A stretch of 64,000 nucleotides of DNA from JANWYT01 sp034437555. GTDB lineage: Bacteria > Chloroflexota > Anaerolineae > Aggregatilineales > Phototrophicaceae. Of the stretch, positions 51,507 through 61,694 are shown in pieces. Location: the NCBI GenBank assembly GCA_034437555.1, contig DAOTTQ010000064.1, positions 1 through 64,000 on the forward strand, read 5' to 3'. How positions within the stretch are numbered: position 1 is the first letter of the stretch; each line of letters opens with the position of its first letter. A model generated the notes under the pieces. It ran no database searches. It saw only the letters and a list, made by a program, of their open reading frames with translations, and had not been told where the DNA came from. The position numbers were made by a program, and so were the translations under genes.

Positions 51507-54500
51507 ATGGCGGAAAATAGCGGATGGCACGACCCCAAAACGCCGAATTTGTGGAAGCCCGTTGCTAAGAAAGACCCATCATCGGGCGCAGAGTGGACAA
51601 CCGTTTCGGCGTTGCCAAAAAACCTAGATGAAGAGCCAAAACAAGAGGGTGGCTGGCATCTGCCTTCCCCCGAAGATACCATCTTTAGCACAACCGATGA
51701 AGTAGCAGTACAAACGCCAGAGGCTGTGACCCGTGCCATTCGTCCAGAGGATTTACTGGCGGATATCTTGGGGCAAGGACGGCGAACTACTCGTGAGCCT
51801 TCGTTGCGTCCAGAGGACATGGCATCGGGGTTTACGCCCGTGCCTAAGCCAGTAAAACAATCCCCTGAAGAAACTTCTCAAGAAGCGATAACACCCCTTC
51901 CCTTAGATGAATTGGATGGAGGCGGTGATTTGTCGGGCTTAGAAGCCCTTGGCGCACTGGATGATGATGAAATAGAGGACGATGATGCGTTTAGCGTCAG
52001 CGAGTATATGGCACTCTCTGAATTAGAGCAGGGCGCAGCCAACTCGGACAACATCGAAACCACGCCCCTTAACCCTGATGATTTATCGCCTGCGGCAAAA
52101 TTGGCAGCCGCCGCTCGTCAATCGACAGAACTTTTACCCGAAAGCCCCGCAGACGTTGCTAAACGCGCTCTTGCCGAACTTATGGGTGAAGGGGCATCAG
52201 ACACACAAGCCCCCACAACCGGGCAAGAATCGCCATCTGATGTTGCCAAACGCGCCCTAGAGCAATTAGGCGTAAGCACATCGGGCGTGACGGCTGCGCC
52301 ACCCAAAGCCAGCCCTGCCATGACCCCTCAGCAAGAGGCTTTGGCACAAAAATTCCGTGAAACCGAGCAAAAAGCCATTGACCTACGTAATCGCTATTAC
52401 GCGGGGCAAATTTCACAAGAAGAAGTACAACACGGGCAAAATGACCTACGCATTTTTGACGACATCAATCAAGTGTGGTGGTCAATTGGCGTAGAGGGCA
52501 TGACGTGGTATCGCTATGAGAACAACGGTTGGGTAGAAGCAACGCCCCCCGTATCGTTAAGACCCAACACGCCCCCCACCGTCACCACACAGTTTAGCCC
52601 TGATGACGTGCTATCGGGGTCTTTGCCCTACCTGCCCGATAACCGCCCACAAACCGAAGTGAGCAACGATTTTTCGCAGGTGGGCTATAGTGACCCCTAT
52701 GCGGTAACATCGCCCCTGCCAAACCCCAATCAACCCACCTATGACCCCAATTTGACGGTGGCGGGCGCAACCTATGACGCAATGAACACCATGCCCAGCT
52801 CTGCCGAAACGCTTCAGGGCTTGCGCATGGTAGACTCTACCATGCCCATGAACGCTGTCCCTGTAGCGGATGAGTATGGCTACTATCAAGAAGAAGCCCC
52901 TGCCTATGATGAATCACTAGATGCACCCACCTTTGACCGCTATAAAGAGCAAGAACGCACGTCATTATTGCGTGTGGCGGTGATTATTGGTGTGGTGGTG
53001 TTCGGCTTAGGCGTGCTTGGGGTTGCTGTCAGTGCAGGCTTAGCATTGGCATGGTATAACCAACAAGTAGAAGAATGGCGCACCGAAATTGACGCGCTTG
53101 CCTCTTACAATCCGCAATTCCAAACGGCACGCATTATGGACGTAAACGGTGACCTAATTGCCGAACTGAACAGCCGTGAAGGTGGGGCGCGTAAGGTAAT
53201 TGGGCTGAACGAAATGTCGCCCTTCCTAATTCACGCCGTCCTTAGCACCGAAAACAAGACATTCTATGATGACCCCGGCTTTGATATTGTGTCGATTGGT
53301 CGGGCGTTCTTGCAAAACTTGGGCGCGGGTGAAATTCAGTCGGGCGCAAGCACCGTTACCCAGCAAATTGCCCGTAACCTGATTCTAAAAGACACCGAAC
53401 CCACCGCGAACCGCAAGGTGCAAGAAATTTTGGTAGCGATGGAAATTGCCAATAAATACGACAAGAACTTCATCCTACAGCTTTACATGAATGAGTTCTT
53501 CTTTGGCAATCAGTCTTATGGCGTAGAAGCTGCCTCTGAATTTTACTTTGGCAAGCCTGCGCTAGAGCTAAACATGGCAGAAGGCGCAATGTTAGCAGGT
53601 ATCATCAGCGCACCCGCCACCAATGACCCTGTGGTCAACAAAGAACAGTCTATCCGCGCCATGCGTAATAGTATGCGCCTGATGCTAGAAGCGGGCTGTT
53701 TGCAATTTCAACATGGGGAATGGGCATCAACGGGGCAACCCTTCTGCATTAGCGAAAGCGTCTTTGTCCCTTATGAAGGCGAACAAGCCAAGCTAGTAAC
53801 AGTGAATAGTGATGGCACATACGGCGGTTTGTTGGCATTGCTTTATGCCCAAGTAGAAGTGCGCGTTTATAAGCCCCGTGAGTCACAGTTTAAGTATCCA
53901 CACTTCGTCAACTACATTCAAAGTATCATCGAGCAACAGTTTGGCACAAATACCATGTTCCAGCGTGGCTTTACGATATACACCACACTAAACCCACGCA
54001 TCCAAGACACCGCCGAAGACACGCTTCGCCGTCAGGTGGCATCGTTGGTGAATAATGGCGTAAATACGGGTGCGGTGATGGTGACAGACCCACAAACGGG
54101 CGCAATTCGCGCCATGGTGGGTAGCCCCGACTTTAGCAATGAGCAAATTGCTGGGCAAGTGGATAATACCCGTACTTGGCAACAATCGGGTTCTGCCATT
54201 AAGGGCATACTGTATGCCGCCGCCATTGAAGGCGGACCCAACGGCTACTTAACGCCTGCCAGCATTATGTGGGATGTACCCTCTAGCTATCCTATTGCCG
54301 GGGGCGCACCCTACCAACCCACTAACTTTAGAACAGGCACGTTCTATGGGCCCACACGCCTAAGAATTGCCCTCCAGAACAGCTATAACGTTTCTGCGGT
54401 AAAGGCATTCGAGTTTATTGGCGCAGAAAAGTTCAAAGAAACCGCCGAGCGTATGGGGCTTGCCTTCTTGCCCGAAGCCATCTTTGGCTTGCCAAGCGCG

Positions 54501-55769
54501 TTGGGTGCAAATGAAGTGCGCTTGATAGACATGATGAAAGCCTATGGCACGATAGCCAACAACGGACGCTATACGCCCTTGTATGCCATTGACCGCATTA
54601 CAGAAGAAGCTGGTGGCATACAAGCGCAAGTGCCATTGCCAGAACGCGCACAACCCGCCCAAGCCATCTCGCCCCAAGTGGCGTTTGTGATGCAAAACAT
54701 CCTAAGTGATGATACCTCTCGCGCCCAAGAGTTTGGACGTGATAGCGCACTTACGCTAACCCGTAGTGGCATCCCCACCCAAAACTTTGTGGGTGCAAAA
54801 ACAGGCACAAGCAACGACGGGCGCGACCTGTGGACGATGGGCTTTACTAGCAATACCGTCGTGGGCGTGTGGCTAGGGACGTTTGATAACTCGCGAACGG
54901 TGGGTGTTAGTGGCTCTACGGCAGCCGCACCACTTTGGAATGCGGTTATGACCTCGGCGATTGCAGGGCGCACGCCGTCACAATTTGCTAATCCGGGCGG
55001 CGTGCTACAAGATACCATCTGTGCAGATACAGGCACGTTGGCGGGCGATACATGCGCCAACCGCATCACAGATATTTACATCCAAAACCAGTCCCCCGCG
55101 TCTGCCACACAGGGCTTTGTACAAACGCTGAATGTGGACAGTTGGACGGGCTTTATTGCCAATGAGTGGTGTTCCGAAAACGTGGTATCGCGGGTCTACG
55201 CCGCCATCACCGACCCCTTCGCCGTCAATTGGCTGGTGAATACCCAGCAAGGGCGTGATTATGCTCGGCGAATTGGCTTGCCCGAAAACTTACAATCTTC
55301 ACCCACCGTTGCCTGTACACAAGGGCAAGCCTTGCCCAGTGTGCGCCTAAACAACCCACTTGATAATAGTGTGGTGACGGGTACGCTCACCATTAGCGGT
55401 CAAATTAGCGCCAGTGACTTTGGACGTTTTGACCTTGAATATGCTAATGCCAGCACGCCCGACGCATTTGGGCGCATTACCACTAGCTCGCAGCAGTTCC
55501 CCACGCCAAACTCAACGCTTGGCACATGGGACACCACCACCATTGCCAACGGCTCTTACATCTTGCGCCTAACGGCATATAGCACCGGTGGGGGCATTAT
55601 CCAGCGGACGGTGCGCATTACTATCAACAACATCTTGCCAACGGCAACGCCGACGCTGATACCATCGCCCACACCGAATATTCCGTTGCCATCGCCATTT
55701 GTGCCGGGGTCCACGCCACTGCCATTTGAACCCGCCAACCCCACGGCAACCGCCACACTGGGCTTGTAA
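51507..55769 (+). CDS. Class A penicillin-binding protein with very long cytoplasmic N-terminus
   Basis: A 1420-residue bifunctional peptidoglycan synthase. Residues 1-480 are charged and low complexity, with a doubled DVAKRAL unit (SPADVAKRALAELMG and SPSDVAKRALEQLG). A membrane helix is at about 485-515. The GT51 glycosyltransferase at about 570-715 has ENKTFYDDPGFD and GASTVTQQIARNL. The transpeptidase has SAIK near 895 (the Ser nucleophile), SYN near 958 and KTGT near 1098. A C-terminal Ig-like domain (about 1275-1375) is followed by a Pro-rich tail. It makes and cross-links cell-wall glycan. The long N-terminus is an unusual feature. Confidence 0.93.
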   Translation: MAENSGWHDPKTPNLWKPVAKKDPSSGAEWTTVSALPKNLDEEPKQEGGWHLPSPEDTIFSTTDEVAVQTPEAVTRAIRPEDLLADILGQGRRTTREPSLRPEDMASGFTPVPKPVKQSPEETSQEAITPLPLDELDGGGDLSGLEALGALDDDEIEDDDAFSVSEYMALSELEQGAANSDNIETTPLNPDDLSPAAKLAAAARQSTELLPESPADVAKRALAELMGEGASDTQAPTTGQESPSDVAKRALEQLGVSTSGVTAAPPKASPAMTPQQEALAQKFRETEQKAIDLRNRYYAGQISQEEVQHGQNDLRIFDDINQVWWSIGVEGMTWYRYENNGWVEATPPVSLRPNTPPTVTTQFSPDDVLSGSLPYLPDNRPQTEVSNDFSQVGYSDPYAVTSPLPNPNQPTYDPNLTVAGATYDAMNTMPSSAETLQGLRMVDSTMPMNAVPVADEYGYYQEEAPAYDESLDAPTFDRYKEQERTSLLRVAVIIGVVVFGLGVLGVAVSAGLALAWYNQQVEEWRTEIDALASYNPQFQTARIMDVNGDLIAELNSREGGARKVIGLNEMSPFLIHAVLSTENKTFYDDPGFDIVSIGRAFLQNLGAGEIQSGASTVTQQIARNLILKDTEPTANRKVQEILVAMEIANKYDKNFILQLYMNEFFFGNQSYGVEAASEFYFGKPALELNMAEGAMLAGIISAPATNDPVVNKEQSIRAMRNSMRLMLEAGCLQFQHGEWASTGQPFCISESVFVPYEGEQAKLVTVNSDGTYGGLLALLYAQVEVRVYKPRESQFKYPHFVNYIQSIIEQQFGTNTMFQRGFTIYTTLNPRIQDTAEDTLRRQVASLVNNGVNTGAVMVTDPQTGAIRAMVGSPDFSNEQIAGQVDNTRTWQQSGSAIKGILYAAAIEGGPNGYLTPASIMWDVPSSYPIAGGAPYQPTNFRTGTFYGPTRLRIALQNSYNVSAVKAFEFIGAEKFKETAERMGLAFLPEAIFGLPSALGANEVRLIDMMKAYGTIANNGRYTPLYAIDRITEEAGGIQAQVPLPERAQPAQAISPQVAFVMQNILSDDTSRAQEFGRDSALTLTRSGIPTQNFVGAKTGTSNDGRDLWTMGFTSNTVVGVWLGTFDNSRTVGVSGSTAAAPLWNAVMTSAIAGRTPSQFANPGGVLQDTICADTGTLAGDTCANRITDIYIQNQSPASATQGFVQTLNVDSWTGFIANEWCSENVVSRVYAAITDPFAVNWLVNTQQGRDYARRIGLPENLQSSPTVACTQGQALPSVRLNNPLDNSVVTGTLTISGQISASDFGRFDLEYANASTPDAFGRITTSSQQFPTPNSTLGTWDTTTIANGSYILRLTAYSTGGGIIQRTVRITINNILPTATPTLIPSPTPNIPLPSPFVPGSTPLPFEPANPTATATLGL

Positions 55770-55816
55770 ACACAACGCAAAGGGCGCAACCTGTAATGGA
55801 TTGCGCCCAAACTGCC

Positions 55817-56420
55817 CCCCTCATCCCCTGCCCCTTCCCCCACTGCTACGCCGAGGGGAAGGGGTGCAAAATACCGCGTTTTTCAAGTCCCCCGCCAATT
55901 TTTGGAGAGGGATTTAGGGGGAGGTTGTCCTATGCACTTGTGACTTCGCCAAAACCCCTCATCCCCTGCCCCTTCCCCCACCGCTACGCCGAGAGGAAGG
56001 GGTGCAAAATACCGCGTTTTTTAAGTCCCTCGCCAATTTTTGGAGAGGGATTTAGGGTGAGGTTTTCCTGCACACTTGTGGCTACGCCAAAACCCCTCAT
56101 CCCCTGCCCCTTCCCCCACCGCTACGCCGAGGGGAAGGGGTGCTAAACACCGCGTTTTTCAAGTCCCTCGCCAATTTTTGGAGAGGGATTTAGGGTGAGG
56201 TTGTCCTATGCACTTGTGGCTTCGCCAAAACCCCCTCATCCCCTGCCCCCACCGCTACGCCGAGGGGAAGGGGTACAAAACACCGCGTTCTTCAAGTCCC
56301 TCGCCAATTTTTGGAGAGGGATTTAGGGTGAGGTTTTCCTGCGCACTTGTGGCTACGCCAAAACCCCCCATCCCCCTTCCCCCACCGCTACGCCGAAGGG
56401 AAGGGGGATGGGGGGTGCGC
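55817..56420. repeat. 138-bp palindromic tandem array (four copies plus a partial)
   Basis: Units begin at 55817, 55955, 56093, 56232 and a truncated one at 56364; spacings are 138, 138, 139 and 132 bases. Each unit has two hairpins: CCCCTTCCCC with GGGGAAGGGG, and CCCTCGCCAA with TTGGAGAGGG. Copies differ by scattered substitutions. It fills the gap between the convergent PBP and ndk genes. Translated frames here (such as PCPFPHRYAE) are spurious. It is not CRISPR: no short repeats with unique spacers. Confidence 0.85.
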
Positions 56421-56885
56421 TTATTCAAAAATCCAAGGGTCGTTGTTTCTGTCCCAAGACACTAGTTCGGCATCGGTAAAGAAATTTGCCACTTCAATGA
56501 TGCCATTTTCTACGCTGTCGCTACCATGAACCAAGTTACGCCCAATTTCTAGCGCAAAGTCACCGCGAATTGTGCCAGCCGCTGCTTCGTGGGGCTTGGT
56601 AGCACCAATGGTTTGGCGAGCAGCCAGAACGGCATTGCTGCCTTCTAATGCAATGACCACCACAGGCGAAGAAATGATATAAGCCACCAACGACCCAAAG
56701 AAGGGGCGTTCTGCGTGAATGGCGTAGTGCTTTTCTGCCAATTCTTTGCTAATTTGCATAAACTTCATGCCAACAATGCGAAGCCCACGCGCTTCAAAAC
56801 GCTTAATGACTTCACCGACCAAACCGCGTTGTACGCCATCGGGCTTTACGATAATAAACGTGCGTTCTTTACGTGCATCGCTCAT
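56421..56885 (-). CDS. ndk: Nucleoside diphosphate kinase
   Basis: The 154-residue enzyme keeps NTP pools by phosphate transfer through a His intermediate. It opens MSDARKERTFIIVKPDGVQR and has the catalytic loop RNLVHGSDSVENG with the active His. GRFEARGLRIV-type helix A is present as RFEARGLRIVGMKFM, and the C-terminal WIFE tail is typical of bacterial forms. An AAAGGAG site lies before the ATG. Convergent with the PBP gene across the tandem array, divergent from the second PBP. Confidence 0.97.
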   Translation of the reverse strand: MSDARKERTFIIVKPDGVQRGLVGEVIKRFEARGLRIVGMKFMQISKELAEKHYAIHAERPFFGSLVAYIISSPVVVIALEGSNAVLAARQTIGATKPHEAAAGTIRGDFALEIGRNLVHGSDSVENGIIEVANFFTDAELVSWDRNNDPWIFE

Positions 56886-57089
56886 AATGCTCTTGCTCCT
56901 TTGTGGGTGTTTTATGTGTGATAGGGGTGTCTCAACGGGGAGTAATCATAGGGGATGAAGCCCATGAATACAACACCCGCCCACTTTGTAACAATGAATC
57001 ACCCACGCCCTGCCTACGCGCTTCGCTTTCGTGCTATCATAGGGTCATCAATAAGCAGCCTATCAAAGAATGAAACGGACGCAAGCATC

Positions 57090-60000
57090 ATGCCCGATGA
57101 AACCAACAACCCTACACAACCCAATGAGCCTTCCCAAGACGGCGGTCATTTGCCCTTTGATGACAGCGAATATACGGTTCCTCATTCAATAGACTACACC
57201 GACCCCCTCATTAGTGCAGGTGAACAGCGCACCACGCCACTAGGGGATAATGCAACCGAAGAAGAGGACGAGGACGACACAGGCGACATGCCCCCCGTTA
57301 GGGATACGGATGTGCCGTTTAATCTGCCGTATGCTGAAGACCTACAATCTCCTAGTGATAGGCGTAATGACCCGCATCAAATGGTGACGATGCCCATTTT
57401 TAAGGAACCGGGCGTCACTGACCCCAAGAAAACATTGGCGGGTTCGGGTGGCTTAGACCCCAACCCCGATATGCCCTATGATAGTGAGCGCACTGTGGCA
57501 AATATGCCAGTGGTAACGATGCCCTCATCGGCACAAAACCCCAATACAGTGCCAACATCGGTTGACCCACGCTTTCAACGCCCACAAAACGCGCCCAACA
57601 TCCAAAATGCACAGGGGAGCTATACCCCCCCACCACCCGCCCCCGTTAAGAAACCGTTGCCACAGCATCGCCCTAGCCCGCGCCGTGTGGCAGGCTTGCC
57701 CATGGGGTGCTTGTACGGCTTTATTGGCTTGGTGCTAACCATGTGCGGCGGTTTAACGCTCTTGGTCGTGGTGGCTGCTGCCGTCTTTATCCCCTACATC
57801 GAAGAACGCTGGAGTGGTGAAATTGACCGCGTAGACAACTATCAGGCGTTCCAAAGCACGTTTGTTTATGACCGCTACGGTAGCCAATTGTTTGAAGCGT
57901 TTGGCGAAGGGCGCAGGAGCACCGTTAGCTATGACAAATTCCCCCAAGACCTCATCAACGCAACAATCGCCATTGAGGACGGTAGCTTTAGGTCAAATCT
58001 AGGCATTGATGTGCCTGCGACCACGGTAGCGTTCTTTCAATTTGTGGGCGCAGGCGGTAGCGATGATACGGCAGGCGGTAGCACCATCACGCAACAATTG
58101 GTGAGAAACGTGCTATTTGACCCCGAAAAACGCGCCGAGCGTAGCGTACAACGCAAGCTAGAAGAAATTTTGCTGGCGGTCTTGCTAACGCAACGGCGCA
58201 CAAAAGATGACATTCTCGCGCTATACCTCAATGAAATTTACTATGGCAACCTATCGTATGGGGCGCAAACGGCTTCCCAGACTTTCTTTGGTAAGGATGT
58301 GCAAAACCTCACACTAGGCGAGGCGGCACTATTGGCAGGCTTGCCCCAAGCCCCCGCCAATCTAGACCCCCTAAACCCCGACCCCAACGTACAAAACGCG
58401 GTATATACGCGCTGGCGTTTGGTGCTAGATGAAATGGTGGACAAGGGCTTTATTACTGCACAACAGCGCGATGAAGCTTTCTCACAAGGCTTGAGCTTTA
58501 ACCCACCACAAACATCGCTAAAAGCACCGCACTTTACAGTATATGCCCAGCGCGAATTTGAACGCCTAATGGTGTCTTTGGGCTACACGCCCGACCAAGT
58601 GGCACGCGGTGGCTACATGATTTTTACCACCATCGACCAAAACGTGAATGATATTGCCCTACAAGCGGCGCGATCACAGGTGGCTTCGTTGGCAGGTAAT
58701 CGCGTTAGCAATGCGGCTGTGCTGGTGATGAAACCCCTCACGGGTGAAATTTTGGGCATGGTGGGCAGTATTGACTATAACAGCACCACCATTGATGGGC
58801 GCGTCAATGTCACCACAGCCTTTAGACAACCCGGCAGTACTATGAAGGCGTTTACGTATGCGGCAGCTATGGAACGGGGCATGACCCCCGCGGATGTGCT
58901 GTGGGATACGCGCACCGAGATAGGCATTGCAGGGCAACCCCTGTATACGCCCGTCAACTATGACCGCACGTTCCACGGACCCATGAACATGCGACGCGCC
59001 CTTGCCAATAGCTATAATATCCCGGCGGTGCAAACCATACGGATGGCGGGCGTGGACTATTTGCTACAGTTTTTACAACGCTTTGGCGTAGAAACGCTGG
59101 GCAATGATGCCAGCCGTTATGGGCTATCGCTAACGCTAGGGGGCGGTGAACTTTCACTGGTAGAACTGCTTAATGGCTATAACGTCTTTGCCAACTTGGG
59201 GTCGTATGTGCGTCCCACTGCTATCTTGTGTGTGCTAAACGCAGAAACGCGCCAAATTATTTACCAATACGAAAACGGTTGCCCACAAGGCACAGAAACA
59301 CCCCAAACCGTCAACCGTCAGGGCTTTGGCAAGCAAGTGCTAGACCCACGCATTGCCTATATAATTACCGACATCCTCAGCGACAATGTGGCGCGTAGCC
59401 CTGCGATGGGAACAAATAGCCCGTTGCGTACCGTCAACATCGAAAGTGCCGTAAAAACAGGCACCACCGATGACTTTAAGGACAATTGGACAGTCGGCTA
59501 TACCAGCAACGTCTCTGTGGGCGTTTGGGTGGGCAATAATGACGGCACGCCAATGGCAAACGTAAGCGGTTTGGCAGGGGCAGCCCCCATTTGGAACACC
59601 GTCATGAGCAATATCTACGGCAACCCTGCCCGCCTTAATGCGTTTGCGGTGGGTGGACAATTACGCCCCGACAAGCCCGCTGCACCCGGTGGCATATCTA
59701 TCAGGCAAATGTGTGATGTGCGGCGCGTCAGTGACCCATCGCCCACTTGTCCCACTCTTAACGAATGGGCGTTTGATGGCGGTGTAGGCATCCCCGATGA
59801 AAACGGCAATTTGGTTTATCAACCCTTGCCCCAACAACCCCAATTTGGCGATTTCTACATTCAAGACATGGGCTCGGGTGTCTATCGGGCGTTGGTGGTC
59901 GCCATTCCTCCCCAAACAGGCGCAAGTATCCAGCTAGGCTATAACCCCGCAGCAGGCGAAAAACAACCGCCTGCGCCCAAGTATTGCCTTGTGCCTGTGG

Positions 60001-60479
60001 GCTTCCCAACAGAATCCTTTGGCACACAGGACTTGGTGTTTATTTCCTTGCCCAATACGTCACAAGGGGACGGTGTAGAAGCAGAACGCTATGCCCAAAG
60101 CAATAATCTTGCCACACTGCCACGCATTGCTTGTCCTCAAGACATTGCCGGGTTGGTGGGCGGTGGCGACGGTTTAAGCACAGCCTTTATTACTAGCCCT
60201 GCTAATGGTCAGGATGTTACGGGTGTTGTCGCCATTTTGGGGACAGCCAGCTTTGATACATCACAAGTGGCGTATTACCTCTTGCAAATACGTGGTGGAC
60301 TATTCCCCGATTGGACGCAAATCGAGACCACCTATAGCAACCCGGTGGTGAATGGTCAGCTTTCTACACTGTTTAGCGATGCGCTTCAGGATGGGCAATA
60401 TGGCTTACGGTTGGTATTGGTAGGGCGTGACAATAACATTGTCCTTACGCCGTATGAAATTACCATCAACGTGAGATAG
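57090..60479 (+). CDS. Class A penicillin-binding protein, second copy
   Basis: A 1129-residue bifunctional synthase. The N-terminal acidic/Pro-rich tail (about 1-200) has DEEDED-like runs, then a membrane helix at about 205-235. The GT51 domain around 290-430 has EDGSFRSNLGID, GGSTITQQLVRN and LALYLNEIYYGNLSYGAQ. The transpeptidase has STMK near 581, SYN near 641 and KTGT near 789. A C-terminal beta domain runs from about 1030, with SPANGQDVTGVVAILGTASF. The start at 57090 (MPDETNNPTQPN) is chosen because the longer frame from 56955 runs through the likely promoter. It has 5 bases to the next gene, an operon. Confidence 0.92.
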   Translation: MPDETNNPTQPNEPSQDGGHLPFDDSEYTVPHSIDYTDPLISAGEQRTTPLGDNATEEEDEDDTGDMPPVRDTDVPFNLPYAEDLQSPSDRRNDPHQMVTMPIFKEPGVTDPKKTLAGSGGLDPNPDMPYDSERTVANMPVVTMPSSAQNPNTVPTSVDPRFQRPQNAPNIQNAQGSYTPPPPAPVKKPLPQHRPSPRRVAGLPMGCLYGFIGLVLTMCGGLTLLVVVAAAVFIPYIEERWSGEIDRVDNYQAFQSTFVYDRYGSQLFEAFGEGRRSTVSYDKFPQDLINATIAIEDGSFRSNLGIDVPATTVAFFQFVGAGGSDDTAGGSTITQQLVRNVLFDPEKRAERSVQRKLEEILLAVLLTQRRTKDDILALYLNEIYYGNLSYGAQTASQTFFGKDVQNLTLGEAALLAGLPQAPANLDPLNPDPNVQNAVYTRWRLVLDEMVDKGFITAQQRDEAFSQGLSFNPPQTSLKAPHFTVYAQREFERLMVSLGYTPDQVARGGYMIFTTIDQNVNDIALQAARSQVASLAGNRVSNAAVLVMKPLTGEILGMVGSIDYNSTTIDGRVNVTTAFRQPGSTMKAFTYAAAMERGMTPADVLWDTRTEIGIAGQPLYTPVNYDRTFHGPMNMRRALANSYNIPAVQTIRMAGVDYLLQFLQRFGVETLGNDASRYGLSLTLGGGELSLVELLNGYNVFANLGSYVRPTAILCVLNAETRQIIYQYENGCPQGTETPQTVNRQGFGKQVLDPRIAYIITDILSDNVARSPAMGTNSPLRTVNIESAVKTGTTDDFKDNWTVGYTSNVSVGVWVGNNDGTPMANVSGLAGAAPIWNTVMSNIYGNPARLNAFAVGGQLRPDKPAAPGGISIRQMCDVRRVSDPSPTCPTLNEWAFDGGVGIPDENGNLVYQPLPQQPQFGDFYIQDMGSGVYRALVVAIPPQTGASIQLGYNPAAGEKQPPAPKYCLVPVGFPTESFGTQDLVFISLPNTSQGDGVEAERYAQSNNLATLPRIACPQDIAGLVGGGDGLSTAFITSPANGQDVTGVVAILGTASFDTSQVAYYLLQIRGGLFPDWTQIETTYSNPVVNGQLSTLFSDALQDGQYGLRLVLVGRDNNIVLTPYEITINVR

Positions 60480-60484
60480 CACAA

Positions 60485-61684
60485 ATGGCTTTCATAGGGC
60501 GCATCACACGGTTACTGCTGTTTACGCTGGTTTCGGTGGCAATAACGGTGGTCATTGTAGACTTGTTTTTGGGGGCAAGCGTGCGTTTGGATGCGGATGG
60601 TACGCGCTTCTTTGGCAACGCCCCCCTACGCCCTTATACGCTTCCTGTGGCACGTGTGCGCTTACAGCTTGCGCCCTTTTTAGCCGATGCGTCACAGGCT
60701 TCGGTGGTTTACGATGCGGTGCTGGGGTGGTCGTTTCGCCCCAACTTTCAAAATGACCTGATGACGATTAACGCACAGGGCATTCGCGCCGACAAAGAAT
60801 TTGCCCTACAGCCCGAAGGCACGTTTAGAATCGCCGTTTTTGGCGATAGCTTTACAGCAGGCGATGACGTAAGCAACGCGCAAACCTGGGCGCATCACCT
60901 GGAAGAAACACTCAATCAACGCCTTTCTTATCGCGTAGAGGTGCTTAATTTTGGTGTATCGGCGTATGGCGCAGACCAAGCCTATTTGCGCTGGCGCGAA
61001 TACGGGCAATCCTTTAAGCCAGATATGGTAATTTGGGGCTTCCAAGCCGAAAACGCCCAACGCAACCTAAACATTTTTCGCCCACTCTATCCCTATAACA
61101 CCCCCCCCCTTAGCAAACCGCGCTTTGTGCTAAATGATGACGCAAGCCTAAGCCTTATCAACGTGCCTGTTTTGCCCCCTGATACCGTCGCAGATGTGCT
61201 TGCCCAGTTTCCTAATCATCCGCTTGCGCCCTATGAGGGGTTTTACTCGCCCGAAGATTTTAGCCCACAATGGTGGAATGAGAGCATTTTTGCCACACTG
61301 CTAATGGATGTGATAGAGCGCAAGGGCATTGTTGGCTATAGTGAAGCGAATGTGTTTTCCAAGCTAAGCCCACAAAGCGAAGCCACGCAATTGATGAAGG
61401 CAATGGTGACGCAATGGTCGGAGGAACTAGAGGCACAAGGAACGGCGTTTGTCATGGTTGAATTGGTGGGGTATGAATTTCTGCTAGAGCGTCGGCGTAC
61501 CAACCAAGCCATGCCCTACGAATTTTTACTAGAGGAATGGCGTACGCGCTACACATTATTAGATGGCGTTACGCCCCTGCTTACCCTTGATGCGCCCTTT
61601 AACGCCACAGGGCATTACACCCCAGAAGGCTATCGTGCAGTGGGGCAAAGCGTGGCAGAAGGACTGTTGCCCCTCCTGCCCTAG
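60485..61684 (+). CDS. SGNH-hydrolase-like (GDSL/AlgX-type) membrane-anchored protein
   Basis: The 399-residue protein starts with one membrane helix (LLLFTLVSVAITVVIVDLFL), then an outside SGNH domain: block I RIAVFGDSFTAGDDVSNAQT with the nucleophile Ser, NFGVSAYGADQAYLRW as the block II/III region, and a late catalytic Asp/His pair likely in DAPFNATGHYTPEGYRAVG. Members esterify or deacetylate surface glycans. The 5-base gap to the PBP stop suggests translational coupling and an O-acetylation or deacetylation role in peptidoglycan; that job is inferred. Confidence 0.85.
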   Translation: MAFIGRITRLLLFTLVSVAITVVIVDLFLGASVRLDADGTRFFGNAPLRPYTLPVARVRLQLAPFLADASQASVVYDAVLGWSFRPNFQNDLMTINAQGIRADKEFALQPEGTFRIAVFGDSFTAGDDVSNAQTWAHHLEETLNQRLSYRVEVLNFGVSAYGADQAYLRWREYGQSFKPDMVIWGFQAENAQRNLNIFRPLYPYNTPPLSKPRFVLNDDASLSLINVPVLPPDTVADVLAQFPNHPLAPYEGFYSPEDFSPQWWNESIFATLLMDVIERKGIVGYSEANVFSKLSPQSEATQLMKAMVTQWSEELEAQGTAFVMVELVGYEFLLERRRTNQAMPYEFLLEEWRTRYTLLDGVTPLLTLDAPFNATGHYTPEGYRAVGQSVAEGLLPLLP

Positions 61685-61694
61685 CGTGGTGTGA

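Noticed and set aside
55817..56420. CRISPR array
   Set aside because: Units are about 138 bases, contiguous, and lack short direct repeats separated by unique spacers; no cas gene is nearby.
55796..56465. Overlapping plus-strand frames translating to PCPFPHRYAE-like peptides
   Set aside because: They are translations of the 138-bp tandem array; no ribosome site or family, and length follows the repeat count.
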